Below are positions 1 through 10,190 of a DNA stretch of 64,000 nucleotides, one piece after another. Made by a program: the position numbers and the translations under genes. The DNA is from Ceratopteris richardii. Its lineage: Eukaryota; Streptophyta; Polypodiopsida; Polypodiales; Pteridaceae. Each line of letters opens with the position of its first letter. The stretch's first letter is position 1. The notes under the pieces were generated by a model. That model made no database searches, was not told the DNA's origin, and saw only the letters and a program-made list of their open reading frames with translations. Location: the NCBI GenBank assembly GCA_020310875.1, contig CM035407.1, positions 203,207,627 to 203,271,626 of the forward strand, written 5' to 3'.

Positions 1-51
1 GTTCTTCCTCTACCTCGTCATAATAAAGGGAATGTCTTGGGGAAATTGTTC

Positions 52-624
52 CTACAAGTCGTCTATTTCTTGAATAGGAGGATGGATTCCTTGTTCTTTT
101 CTGCACTTCTCTTCTTGGATTTCTCTCATAAATTCATGTGAATATTTATGTAAGGAAGACAAGTTGTCTTCACCTTCTGTATTTGGTGCTTGAGATAGGG
201 ATGGTGCATTCCTTTCCTGTGTCTCCGAAATATTAGGGTTCCTATGCAGATTCTTTTTCTCCTTGTTATCGATCAAGTATTCTAGCCTCTCCAATAGCCC
301 TTGAAAATGTAATTCAGGTTTTGCCATGTTATTCCAATTAAGATAACGAGAGGCTTCAAACATAGTTTGTGCTAATTCTACCATTTTCATGCAAAATTTA
401 GTCCTCTCAATTTCTAAATCTGCTCGTGGGTAATTCTTACTCATTTCAGCTATTTGGGGTCCTTCTTTCAATCTAGCCTGATAAGCACGAAACATCATGT
501 CTAAATTTTGTGGTATGGGTTCCGCAAAAACTGATCCTGATCTTTGAACTATGTTCTCTTGATTAGATTCTTGAGAAGTCAATTCTAGGATTTTAGCTCT
601 CGATTCCTTTAAACTTCCTTCCAA
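52..624 (-). pseudogene. Gag-PRO linker ORF remnant (RE1)
   Basis: A 190-residue open frame homologous to the segment between the gag zinc knuckles and PRO1 in RE3 (18282-18908). Both contain an MMF(R/K)AYQARL stretch, then YPRADLEIERTKxCMKMVE and LHFQGLLERLE. The role of this charged, probably helical segment is unknown; it is conserved in family I and, more loosely, in family II (32396-32803, 48484-48783). The N-terminal part is rich in E, S and Q. It lies in a different frame from the zinc-knuckle ORF to its right, so the RE1 polyprotein is broken between them. The first residue is only an ATG inside a once continuous polyprotein. Confidence 0.6.
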
Positions 625-629
625 CTTAG

Positions 630-1073
630 TTATTTTTTACTCCATTTTCTCTTAATTCTTTCTCTAGAATCCTTCCAAGATTTCATCTTTTTATCACTAG
701 ACTCTTCAACTTCACTAGTTTCAGCTATTTTCTCAGGATTAACCTGTTGATTCTGTAAGAGCTCATGGGCTCTTGTTATAGCTTGGATAGGCACGTATGT
801 AGGGTTGGATCCATCTGCATTGTGTACAATACCTATCACGTTGATGGGTGTCACTTTTGAAGCATCCGTAGGGTTCTTGGGACAATCTTTTATGACATGC
901 TCTTCACCACACTCGGCACAAAAGCCTTGGATGTTATAGTATTGTGATTGTCCTGCTATCTGAGATGGATGCTCAAGAACTTTGATATATACACTTTTCC
1001 AGTCCTTTCTTTCCTTTGGCCAAATTTTCTCCAATGCCCCCAGGCTTTCTAGACCCAACAATGTTAACCTCAA
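630..1073 (-). pseudogene. Gag zinc-knuckle remnant (RE1)
   Basis: A 147-residue frame with one CCHC zinc knuckle, CAECGEEHVIKDC (C-x2-C-x4-H-x4-C), near residue 53. It is followed by the PKNP and INVIG.V motifs that follow the last knuckle in RE3, RE4 and RE6, and by a lysine-rich end. The knuckle would bind packaged RNA in the nucleocapsid part of Gag. Upstream knuckles and capsid are absent and the frame soon runs into the leader, so this is a truncated gag. The region 1074-1354 to its right is leader sequence with no gene. Confidence 0.65.
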
Positions 1074-1354
1074 TTTAGCTTATCTAAAAAATAACATCCT
1101 CTTTTTGAAAGAAACAGTTGAGCTCACCTAGTACTCGTAAAGAGCTTTCTAACGAGCTATAAAGCTCAAAAAACAGACTTCGGATGAAAAAGATATGAGC
1201 ATTCAGGCCCTCAGGGGTAAAAACTGACAAAGAGGTTTTTCTTCAAATATGAGCTAAGGGGTCTCCTATGAGCTTAGTCACCCAAAAATTCTCTCAAAAT
1301 AGCCTCAAATTTGCCCAAAAAGTAAAACCCTAATTTTTGCCATTTTGGGTGAAC

Positions 1355-1985
1355 AATCACGATGGTCTAGGACAATCGCGATGGTCTGGGACTGTCGTGA
1401 TAGCTCAGGTGAACCATCACGATGGCGTGGCACAATCGTGATGGTCCGATGGAGCGAGGTGTCACGATGGTCTAAGCGAAGCATCGCGATGGTCTAATTG
1501 GCGAGCTATCTCGATGGCATCAGTCAACGGTCAATGCAACCATCGCGATGGTCACGGGGCGCAATGGCTTGAGCCAATCGTGATAGTCCAACTTTGAGAC
1601 GTCACGATGGCATACCTCGTATCATCGCGATGGTCTGGCTTGACACATGGCAGATGAGTCGTCGCGATGGCATGAGCCAATCATGATGGCATGGGGTCAA
1701 TGGGATCGTCGCGATGGTCAGGGACCATCGCGATGGCTCAAGTCAACCATCGCGATGGCGTGAGACGGTCCTGATGGTCCGACCGAGTTGTCGTGATGGC
1801 ATGAGCCAATCACGATGGTGTGACATAATTGCGATGGCGTGAGCCAATTGTGATGGTCCACCAAAATGCAAATTTTTGAAATGTGTTTGTGGATTTGTGT
1901 ATGCGCTAGTGTCGCCTACCTCGTGGTGTGGCCACTTACCAAAAATGCCGAACTTGGCAGACCATCGCGATGGTGTGACACACAC
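1355..1985. repeat. Leader array with ATCGCGATGG core (RE1)
   Basis: About 630 bp with more than twenty imperfect copies of a motif close to ATCGCGATGGTC or TCGTGATGGC, spaced irregularly by roughly 15-30 bp. The central ATCGCGAT is a perfect palindrome; many copies carry C-to-T or G-to-A changes in its CG steps, as expected from cytosine methylation decay. It lies between the PBS and gag of RE1, the same position as different arrays in RE3, RE4, RE5 and RE6. Short open frames inside it on either strand are by-products of the repeat. Confidence 0.85.
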
Positions 1986-2326
1986 AACAGATTTTGATAG
2001 AAAGTGGATTTTTTACCTTTTGGAAGCCTTCCAGTTGCTCTAGAGCTTTGTACCTGCAAAAAAACTCAGAAACACACATGCACATACAAGCACAAAAGCT
2101 CTCTCTCTCTTGCATGCACAAATGAGGGGAAATGAGGAGAATGGGTGGATATGGTGAACTTTCTGAATTTTTTGGGGTGGAAGAAGATGATGAGGTGGTG
2201 AAGGAGGAGTGTAGGGGAGATGGAAAACACAAAAACCTAATTAAAAACAACAAAAACTGAAATTTTTACCTTCCAATGCGACTTATTGCTATACTCTTAC
2301 CATCACACATTCGTCCTAGACTAGAT

Positions 2327-2343
2327 CCCCAACAACGGTGCCA
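2327..2343 (-). promoter_or_regulatory. tRNA-Asp primer binding site (RE1)
   Basis: On the minus strand the site reads TGGCACCGTTGTTGGGG, close to TGGCGCCGTTGCCGGGG, the complement of the 3' end of plant tRNA-Asp. It lies 7 bp inside the LTR end at 2351. It would prime minus-strand cDNA synthesis. Two or three mismatches suggest an old copy. Confidence 0.8.
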
Positions 2344-2350
2344 AATTCGG

Positions 2351-2880
2351 TGTTGCTCTAGCACAATGATAAGTACCATGTTAAGAAGCTCCACCTCCTT
2401 AATGTCAATCCGCAGAAGAGATAGGAGTGATATGAAGATCATGAATGTGAGATGTAGTGAGAGTGAAGGTGAGAAGCATAGAGATGCACACACACATATA
2501 GACACACAAGGAAGAGACAAGCAAGACACAATGGAAGGTAGGAAAATAGAATCTATTACTCAAGATCTCAATTACAAGCTGAAATTAGCTCTAAGCTCAC
2601 ACCAACCAACCTCAAAAACGAGCTCTCTAGATCTTTATAGATTCTAGACTAGTTTTGACCGGTTTCACATCTAGTGACCAGCATAGTTAAAAAATAGGTT
2701 CTAGGTGCTATTTGAAGGTCTAAACGAAGTTTAAAAATAACCAAAATTGGTAGGCTCGTTCTACCTAAGCTCCTCAAGCTCGAAGACTCCTCGGCTTGCA
2801 AAAAATGGAGCTACAAATTACAAAAGGGGTTTTTCTATATTACATAGAGTGATGAAAATCACTGTTGGGAGTTTTGAAAA
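2351..2880 (-). repeat. Partial 5' LTR, family I (RE1)
   Basis: Matches the family I LTRs at 7217-7844 and 9551-10173 over most of its length: the CTCTAGCACAATG start, a CA-rich microsatellite, GAGCTCTCTAG, the GGTTCTAGG(T/G)GCT segment, and CTCGAAGACTCCTCGGCTTG. The outer end, expected to carry the minus-strand TGTTGA terminus and the polypurine junction, is not recognisable; similarity fades near 2870. Confidence 0.7.
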
Positions 2881-3144
2881 GTATTATAAGACATAATTCT
2901 TTGAAAAAATAATCTGTCTGGCTCACCACTACTTTGTTGTGCTCTATCGTTACATGGTTCCTCGATGTCGGTGCCTCTTGCTACTGCCAACATAGCTACT
3001 CATGGACTATGATGATCCATTAGAGGGGCTTGTGTCCTGAAACATGTACTAGGACCACTACTTAGAGAAGTTGGCACTCCCAGTGGTGCTAAAATATTTA
3101 GCATATCACTCTAGAATTGAGCATCCATCGAAAGAATTTCAAGG

Positions 3145-3326
3145 AAGTACAAACTTTCATGGGTCATTGTGGATATTAGAGATGCAATAACCACATGTAT
3201 GCTATAAGTGCAAAACCCTTGTACAACCTTTTGGCTAAATTTGAGTGGAATGAAGAGTGTGAAGACTCTTTCAATGAGCTCAAACAAAGATTGTGTTCAG
3301 CACCAATTTTGACCACACCATATTAT
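3145..3326 (+). pseudogene. Gypsy RT/RNase H connection fragment
   Basis: Plus-strand translation of this stretch gives QTFMGHCGY, then HMYAISAKPLY, then EECEDSFNELKQRL and CSAPIL. These are the conserved residues between RT and RNase H also seen at 15082-14669, 30208-29234 and 51096-51359. It contains stops and frame breaks and no neighbouring pol domain is legible. It lies opposite in strand to the ORF3 relic that starts immediately to its right, so the junction near 3326 is a rearrangement or insertion boundary. Confidence 0.65.
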
Positions 3327-5345
3327 CGATATTTTGTTACTTCTCTAATGATAATTTGATTTTCTTCTTTGTTTCCTTTTTCCTTCATTTCCTCTTTGCT
3401 TGGATCTTTTATGCTTTCTTGAACCCTCATTGGTTCTTCTAAAGTCACTTTTATTTCTTCATTTACTCGAGTTATTTCTTGAAAAGTGAACTTAGGGCTT
3501 TCTGATGCTGCAACCCTAATTCCTTGATCATCTTCAGTCACCTTTTCATTATCCTCCTTCTCTTGCTTCTACTATTGTTCCCTATATTTTATGTCTTCCT
3601 TCATGGTATCTTTAACCAATTTCAGAATGTTTGTGTGAACATCTTTAATGCTTAATTTTTGTCCATCTTTTTCTATCTCCTTTGAGACGGCAACATCTGT
3701 CATGATGACATCTTGATCTTTATTTTCTATTGTAGTTAGAACTGTTGTTTCCTTATTTTCCTCTTTTGTTGAACTTTCTATTGAGGATGGTATTCAATGA
3801 TCTTATTCCTTCAATTCTTCACTGAGGTGTTCCTCCATAGTGGTTATAATCACTGTTTGTTCTTGATCTTCATGAACCTTTAGAGTCCTTTGAACCACTT
3901 GTACTTTTTGAGCTTCTTGAGCTGCTTTGTATTTCAAATCCATAGTGGCATCAAAGAGTCATCTATATAAACACCTTGTTCTAGTTCTTTTGATTTTTGG
4001 ATATCAAATTCCTCCATTTGTTTTGCTTCTTGTGAGGAGAATTATAAGTCTTGGAGAAAATGGTAATCTCCTACTTCATTTTCTTCATCAACTTCTTCTT
4101 TCAACAATCCTTCTTCCTCTGAAGGTTCAGATACACACATCATTTGATCCATCCTATGGACCAGTGCGGATCCTCCTTCTAGAAGACTTGGCAGGGGTTC
4201 GAGTAGTGAGGAGGTGGTTGCTCATGCTGCCTATCATCTTCATCTTTATCCCCACATCTTTTTCTGCTCTTCTTGATATTCCTCATTCTCTTGTCTTTTA
4301 CAATCTCTTCCTATAATTCTTTGTCTTTAATAGGTTTAACTGGTTTGATCTTCTTTGGTGCCACTATATTCTTATGTTCTTTAGCCATACACATGTCAAT
4401 TTATTTTTTTTTTAATTTCTATTTCTCTTTAAAAAAATGTGGCTTTTGTTTTTGCACTAACCAAAGTTTCATGTAGCTTTTCATAAACCTATAATTCTTC
4501 TTTTGTCCAATCAGGTGCTTTGTCTGAGAAATCTTTCGACACCTTCTAGTATTGTTCTACATATTTCTTCCTTTTGTCCTCACTCCCCTACAGATAGTAT
4601 GTTTATAATTTTTGCTTTGCAATCATGGGAGGGTGAGGTGCTACATCTACTTGTACTTCTCTATGAGCATCTACTACTTCATTTCTAGGTTCCTCTAAGT
4701 TCACTACTACTTTTCTTTGGTCTTCTTTCACTTCTTAGATCCTCCCCTCTTTATGAAGATTAGTGTTACTGCCTTGCGAGGTTGAGTATACCTAGGCATT
4801 TGAATAGAGTAGAAATGTTGATGGAATAACCTCACTACCCGGTTTATTGTTTCTAGCTTAAAGTCTGTAAACTTCTTTATATCTTTGTACAAGTACATGC
4901 CTTTCGTGATGTCAATCAAGTTATAATTCACTCCTTTTTCAAGGTGAAGAGCTTTTTTGACCAGCTGCTAGTTGATATTAATGCCTCTGTACAATCTTTC
5001 AAAATCTGTTACATTTGAGATATTTTTTTTAATTATTATCATTCCAAAAGTGCTTATCCATAGACTCCATACCTTCAATGCATCCATCTTGAAATGTATA
5101 TCATCATTATTGTGAGCTCTAGGAATCCTTTGATGCCCACCTGCTCCCAAACTTCCATGATATATTCACTCTTATTGAGTTTTTGGATATCCTTGATTGT
5201 TATGATGAACTTGTAATTCCCGGATTTGACAAAGTAAATGTACTTGGATACTCTGATCAAGTGTTGCTTGGCCTCCTCTGAAGTTTCCCTTGCATCTATG
5301 AACCAGTGGCCCCTATTCCAAGTGATGGTCCCTTGAGAATTTCCT
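3325..5345 (-). pseudogene. Degenerate ORF3 relic (family II-like)
   Basis: Minus-strand fragments match ORF3 of RE4 and RE7. The segment 4728-4931 contains VVRLFHQHFYSIQMPRYTQPRKAV, which corresponds to the RLxHQHFCFxxMHRYTxPQKI region. The 5075-5260 frame resembles the ORF3 N-terminus (IMxxxxxVGIxxxxEL). The 3323-3541 frame is rich in E, K and T like the variable middle of ORF3. Many frameshifts and stops make this an old, highly diverged copy. No LTR, PBS or polypurine tract is visible on either side. Short plus-strand open frames here are not conserved. Confidence 0.5.
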
Positions 5346-5640
5346 GCGCCATCTGTAAATTACTCCAACATGCTTATGATCAATTTACTTCAACAATTTT
5401 TTATGATTTTGCTTTTTGGAAAACAAGATTCCAACAAAACATTACATAAATAAAAGAAAAATATTTATATATACACTTCTTGAACTCTATGGATTTGAAA
5501 CCCATAAAAAATTCCTAGACCCTCTACCCTTATGTGCAAGCTTTTATTCTATAATTGAAAATATCAATTTTTTACCTTAAAAATTTTGAAAAATATTTTT
5601 TCATCATTTTCTAGTTATTTTAGGATGTGTATATTAGAGT
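5346..5640. other. AT-rich spacer, nothing recognised
   Basis: About 300 bp of AT-rich sequence between the ORF3 relic and the tandem duplication. I see no open frame, RNA gene, LTR end or repeat. Its right edge (AGTTTTTCCTAGC) marks the left breakpoint of the duplication. Confidence 0.5.
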
Positions 5641-5859
5641 TTTTCCTAGCTAATCAACATGCTTCTTCCACAATCACATGAACATTCAACATTTTTTGAT
5701 ACTCAATATTTTTTAGAAGCATTTTTATTGACACATAAATAAAATAAAGAATTTTTACAAAAGAAATAATAATCCATAGAAAGAAGGAAAAAATAAAATG
5801 AAATAAATGAAAAGTAAGTTTTCTTTGTTATTTTCATTATTATTTTCCCATTGTTTCTC

Positions 5860-6185
5860 TTATTCTTTGTATTCTCTACTATGTGTCTTGTTGTGAATCT
5901 TCCTTGATTCCTTCCAATTCTGCCCTTCTATGTGTTTTAATCTATAATTTATGCCATTACTGATAGTAAGTGGTTCTGAATATTTCTTGACTCTCCAAGC
6001 ACTTATGTAATTTGGCATGATTAATTCATCCAAGGTTTCCAATCGTATTGAACCATTTGGACTCAGCTTATGTAAAATATATGGTCCATGGCCTCTCTTA
6101 TGTAATTTTCTACCCAATTCTTTTATAGTGAATGCCAAGCTAGTTCTCCTTCTTTCAAGCCTTTGTCTTTGATATGCATGTCAAA
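5860..6185 (-). pseudogene. Gypsy integrase C-terminal relic, copy 1
   Basis: A 92-residue minus-strand frame (5860-6138) with KELGRKLHKRGHGPYIL, MPNYISAWRVKKY and EPLT. It aligns with the SH3-like INT C-terminal region of RE5 (KLEKRGYGPMIINRIS, LPNYISGCRVKLY, EPLT). A shifted frame to the right keeps the preceding MHIKDKGLKEGE segment. This is a fragment of an older Gypsy element that was in place before the Copia insertion. The catalytic core is absent. Confidence 0.7.
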
Positions 6186-6231
6186 TTATGTTGATATATT
6201 TAGGTAGTGATGTGTGTGAACACACATGGAC

Positions 6232-6419
6232 TGTTGGGGAACCTTTTTCCCTCTTTAGGAGGTTTTTTCCCCCTGGCTTGTATATATGCCTATAACCCTA
6301 GTGGGTCACTAATCTTTGTACATTCTCTTGGTAATACATTTAGTATTGTGTGTTGTGCTCCAAGATTCTTCCTCTTCCTTGTGTAATTTGCATGCTTTTG
6401 TAGACCTCAAACTCCAATA
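6232..6419 (+). repeat. Copia 5' LTR, copy 1 (188 bp)
   Basis: Starts TGTTGGGGAACC and ends CTCCAATA; in copy 2 the end is CTCCAACA, the intact form. It is followed at once by an initiator tRNA-Met primer binding site. It contains a TATATATGCC segment that could serve as a TATA box. About 190 bp is short for a Copia LTR. The matching 3' LTR is not in the window. Confidence 0.85.
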
Positions 6420-6421
6420 AT

Positions 6422-6433
6422 TGGTATCAGAGC
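6422..6433 (+). promoter_or_regulatory. Initiator tRNA-Met primer binding site, copy 1
   Basis: TGGTATCAGAGC, the classical PBS of plant Copia elements, 2 bp after the LTR end. It is complementary to the 3' end of initiator methionine tRNA without the CCA-proximal spacer. Confidence 0.9.
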
Positions 6434-6768
6434 AAGTTGCTGCTTCATCTAAGGCATCGTTGACACCCCTCTAGACATAGTCTCAAAATCGCACCAAAAT
6501 TGGTGAGCATACTCAAGGCAATTAGAAGTTCAAAATGGCTTCACTTTATGGTGTCGAAATCATGATTTGAGCTTGTTTTGGCCTCAAAATGCACTATTGT
6601 AGCACATACAGAGGCAATTTTGTCTTTTTGTGCCAAAGATATATAAAGGTTTTGGTTTGCAAGTATAATCTCTTCAAAGTCTACTACATGTTTAGCAAAA
6701 CTTGATAGGGTAGTTTTGTTCAACTTTTTGAGATACAATCATTTTTTTGCATCAGGGTATTTTAGTCA

Positions 6769-7227
6769 ATGGCCATGGCTAAAAGTAGTGATGTATCCGG
6801 TATGTTGGCTATTGAGGAAAAGTTGGATGGTACCAATTGCCCATTATGGGCTTATATGATGCATCATGTATTGGTTGCAAAAGGACTGTGGAATATTGTG
6901 CAAGGTGTTGAAAAATATCCTATTACACATGCAAATAGAGTTACTGAAGGTGATGCAAATGACATTGAAGATGGTGATATTCTTCAGGTTCCTGTTTGTG
7001 GTGTGGTTCCTGATGCACCTACTAAAGAGCAACTTCATTGGTATGGTAGAGATGCTCAGGCACATGCATTGATAGCCTTTTTTGTCAAACGTGCCATTAT
7101 TCCTCACATTTTCTCTTGCAAAATAGCAAAGGATGCTGGTGATACACTCACCAATTTATACCAGGCAAGGAATGAGGCTCATGTTGCTTACCCATTAGGG
7201 AAAAAAATGAACCTTGTGTCACTCTAG
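6769..7227 (+). pseudogene. Copia gag, truncated by LTR insertion, copy 1
   Basis: Copia-type Gag N-terminal region: the LxGTNYPLWAYMMHHVLVAKGLWNIVQG-like block (here with C for Y) at residues 19-46, then a long helical segment. The ATG at 6769 follows a leader of about 340 bp after the PBS. The frame is cut at 7217 by the terminus of a family I Gypsy LTR; the last few residues come from the LTR. Zinc knuckle, protease, INT, RT and RNase H are all missing. The INTs and RTs nearby are Gypsy type and unrelated. Confidence 0.85.
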
Positions 7228-7844
7228 CACAATGGCAAGTACCAACATGAGGAGATACACCTCATGAATGTCAATCCGTGGAGACATGAGGACCGGTATG
7301 AAGACCGTGAGCAAGTGATGGCGCAAGTGCGTGAGTGAAAGCACACAAGCATGCACACACATACACACACACACGCGCACAAGGTAAGAGCAAAGAGTGG
7401 AACAATGGAAAGCTTTGATTACAAAAGAAATCTCTTACAAAGCTAAAATCTACAACAAGCTAACCCCAAAAATGAGCTCTCTAGCCCTTTTCATAGTTTT
7501 TTGAGTGGTTTTGGCCCTGTCCAGACCTAGTGTCCGGCCTAGTTAAAAAATAGGTTCCAGGGCTTATTTGGGGGCTCAAACAGAGTCTAAAGTTTATGAA
7601 AATTGGTATGATGATAGTTCTAATACTCCTCAAGCTCGAGGACTCCTCGGCTTGAACAAAATGGAGTTGCAAAAATGAAAACTGGTATTTACAATGGTTT
7701 TTAGTGATAAAAATCACTGGCTTTATAGAGATTTCTTTTGAAAATTTGACAAGTGCTTCTTGGAGCTCCCTACTTGCTCCTTCTTCTTGTATCTCCACTT
7801 CCTTGATGTGCTTTTATGCCTGTGCTTGACCTTGATTGTCAACA
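7217..7844 (-). repeat. Family I LTR, duplicated copy in unit 1
   Basis: Minus-orientation LTR from TGTTGAC... (right end 7844) to ...GAGTGACA (left end 7217). A polypurine-tract complement (CTCCCCCCCCTCTAGA) follows at 7845. It is the duplicated partner of the RE3 3' LTR at 9551-10173. It carries a CA/CG dinucleotide microsatellite at about 7349-7380. Only about 120 bp of element interior follows before the duplication junction near 7970, so it is an orphan LTR created by the duplication, not by recombination between LTRs. Confidence 0.85.
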
Positions 7845-8193
7845 CTCCCCCCCCTCTAGAGTCTATCGTCCCTAACAGACCCTTGTTGTAGCAATTGTTC
7901 CATGGAGTGCTTGGAGAGGTAGTGTCCAACATGTACCAACAAGAGCGGTTCATCTCCAAATGTGGCTTGGTCAGTTTTCCCAGCTAATCAACATGCTTCT
8001 TTCACAATCACATGAACATTCAACATTTTTTGATACTCAATATTTTTTAGAAGCATTTTTATTGACACATAAATAAAATAAAGAATTTTTACAAAAGAAA
8101 TAATAATCCGTAGAAAGAAGGAAAAAATAAAATGAAATAAATGAAAAGTAAGTTTTCTTTGTTATTTTCATTATTATTTTCCCATTGTTTCTC

Positions 8194-8519
8194 TTATTCT
8201 TTGTATTCTCTACTATGTGTCTTGTTGTGAATCTTCCTTGATTCCTTCCAATTCTGCCCTTCTATGTGTTTTAATCTATAATTTATGCCATTACTGATAG
8301 TAAGTGGTTCTGAATATTTCTTGACTCTCCAAGCACTTATGTAATTTGGCATGATTAATTCATCCAAGGTTTCCAATTGTATTGAACCATTTGGACTCAG
8401 CTTATGTAAAATATATGGTCCATGGCCTCTCTTATGTAGTTTTCTACCCAATTCTTTTATACTGAATGCCAAGCTAGTTCTCCTTCTTTCAAGCCTTTGT
8501 CTTTGATATGCATGTCAAA
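8194..8519 (-). pseudogene. Gypsy integrase C-terminal relic, copy 2
   Basis: Second copy of the relic at 5860-6185, with the same frame and only a few residue changes (for example Q for R in the SIQLETLDE segment). It exists because of the tandem duplication, not through separate insertion. Confidence 0.7.
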
Positions 8520-8565
8520 TTATGTTGATATATTTAGGTAGTGATGGGTGTGAACACACATGGAC

Positions 8566-8753
8566 TGTTGGGGAACCTTTTTCCCTCTTTAGGAGGTTTT
8601 TTCCCCTTGGCTTGTATATATGCCTATAACCCTAGTGGGTCACTAATCTTTGTACATTCTCTTGGTAATACATTTAGTATTGTGTGTTGTGCTCCAAGAT
8701 TCTTCCTCTTCCTTGTGTAATTTGCATGCTTTTGTAGACCTCAAACTCCAACA
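8566..8753 (+). repeat. Copia 5' LTR, copy 2 (188 bp)
   Basis: Duplicate of the LTR at 6232-6419, retaining the intact TG...CA ends (TGTTGGGG ... CCAACA). Followed by the tRNA-Met PBS TGGTATCAGAGC at 8756-8767. Confidence 0.85.
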
Positions 8754-8755
8754 AT

Positions 8756-8767
8756 TGGTATCAGAGC
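8756..8767 (+). promoter_or_regulatory. Initiator tRNA-Met primer binding site, copy 2
   Basis: TGGTATCAGAGC, identical to copy 1, 2 bp after the LTR end. Confidence 0.9.
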
Positions 8768-9102
8768 AAGTTGCTGCTTCATCTAAGGCATCGTTGACAC
8801 CCCTCTAGACATAGTCTCAAAATCGCACCAAAATTGGTGAGCATACTCAAGGCAATTAGAAGTTCAAAATGGCTTCACTTTATGGTGTCAAAATCACGAT
8901 TTGAGCTTGTTTTGGCCTCAAAATGCACTATTGTAGCACATACAGAGGCAATTTTATCTTTTTGTGCCAAAGATATATAAAGGTTTTGGTTTGCAAGTAT
9001 AATCTCTTCAAAGTCTACTACATGTTTAGCAAAACTTGATAGGGTAGTTTTGTTCAACTTTTTGAGATACAATCATTTTTTTTGCACAGGGTATTTTAGT
9101 CA

Positions 9103-9561
9103 ATGGCCATGGCTAAAAGTAGTGATGTATCTCGTATGTTGGCTATTGAGGAAAAGTTGGATGGTACCAATTACCCATTATGGGCTTATATGATGCATCA
9201 TGTATTGGTTGCAAAAGGACTGTGGAATATTGTGCAAGGTGTTGAAAAATGTCCTATTACACATGCAAATAGAGTTACTGAAGGTGATGCAAATGACATT
9301 GAAGATGGTGATATTCTTCAGGTTCCTGTTTGTGGTGCGGTTCGTGATGCACCTACTATAGAGCAACTTCATTGGTATGGTAGAGATGCTCAGGCACATG
9401 CATTGATAGCCTTGTTTGTCAAACGTGCCATTATTCCTCACATTTTCTCTTGCAAAATAGCAAAGGATGCTGGTGATACACTCACCAATTTGTACCAGGC
9501 AAGGAATGAGGCTCATGTTGCTTACCCATTAGGGAAAAAAATGAACCTTGTGTCACTCTAG
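9103..9561 (+). pseudogene. Copia gag, truncated by LTR insertion, copy 2
   Basis: Duplicate of the frame at 6769-7227. It keeps the consensus KLDGTNYPLWAYMMHHVL block and differs at about half a dozen residues. It is interrupted at 9551 by the RE3 3' LTR, which marks the insertion site of RE3 in the Copia element. The 5 bp left of the LTR are CCTTG (9546-9550); the matching right-hand TSD cannot be found because the RE3 5' end is lost. Confidence 0.85.
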
Positions 9562-10173
9562 CACAATGGCAAGTACCAACATGAGGAGATACACCTCATG
9601 AATGTCAATCCGTGGAGACATGAGGACCGGTATGAAGACCGTGAGCAAGTGATGGCACAAGTGCGTGAGTGAAAGCACACAAGCATGCACACACATACAC
9701 ACACACGCGCACAAGGTAAGAGCAAAGAGTGGAACAATGGAAAGCTTCGATTACAAAAGAAATCTCTTACAAAGCTGAAATCTACAACAAGCTAACCCCA
9801 AAAATGAGCTCTCTAGCCCTTCTTATAGTTTTTTGAGTGGTTTTGGCCTTTTCTAGACCTAGTGTCCGGCCTAGTTAAAAGATAGGTTCCAGGGCTTATT
9901 TGGGGGCTCAAACAGAGTCTAAAGTTTATGAAAATTGGTATGATGATAATAATACTCCTCAAGCTCGAGGACTCCTCGGCTTGAACAAAATGGAGTTGCA
10001 AAAATGAAAACTGGTATTTACAATGGTTTTTAGTGATAAAAATCACTGGCTTTATAGAGATTTCTTCTGAAATTTTGACAAGTGCTTCTTGGAGCTCCCT
10101 ACTTGCTCCTTCTTCTTGTATCTCCACTTCCTTGATGTGCTTTTATGCCTGTGCTTGACCTTGATTGTCAACA
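9551..10173 (-). repeat. RE3 3' LTR, family I (623 bp)
   Basis: Minus-orientation LTR starting TGTTGACAATC at 10173 and ending GAGTGACA at 9551. It shares with the RE5 LTR the blocks GAGCAAGTAGGGAGCTCCAAGAAG, GAGGAGTCCTCGAGCTTG (inverted-repeat-like AGGAGTCCT), and a TATA-like CTATAAAAAG/AACTATAAGAAG segment. A polypurine tract abuts its outer 5' end. Confidence 0.9.
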
Positions 10174-10190
10174 CTCCCCCCCCTCTAGAG
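10174..10190 (-). promoter_or_regulatory. Polypurine tract (RE3)
   Basis: On the minus strand the site reads CTCTAGAGGGGGGGGAG directly before the LTR TGTTGAC. The same tract precedes the RE5 3' LTR (43024-43037). It would prime plus-strand DNA synthesis. Confidence 0.85.

Larger units (their letters stand above)
1..2880 (-). mobile_element. RE1: partial family I Ty3/Gypsy element, 5' portion
   Basis: Minus-strand element running off the left edge. From right to left it has a partial 5' LTR (2351 to about 2880), a tRNA-Asp type primer binding site (2327-2343), a leader with an ATCGCGATGG-type repeat array, and a shortened gag region whose zinc-knuckle part starts soon after the leader. The LTR matches the family I LTRs at 7217 and 9551, sharing the opening TGT...CTCTAGCACAATG. 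The N-terminal and capsid parts of gag are missing, so the leader is joined to the late gag region by an internal deletion. The right LTR boundary is unclear because similarity fades near 2870-2880. Confidence 0.8.

Noticed and set aside
1743..1985. Open frame in the ATCGCGATGG array
   Set aside because: Translation of the repeat; no conservation.
3927..4688. Plus-strand hydrophobic proteins
   Set aside because: Antisense of the low-complexity E/K-rich ORF3 relic; hydrophobic Leu/Phe runs arise from reading GAA/AAG codons backwards.
7340..7385. CA/CG microsatellite as a separate regulatory element
   Set aside because: It is an internal, length-variable part of the family I LTR, present in all copies.
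7217..7844. Solo LTR formed by recombination
   Set aside because: The following polypurine tract and about 120 bp of RE3 interior, plus the 2334-bp offset to 9551, show that it is a copy made by tandem duplication.
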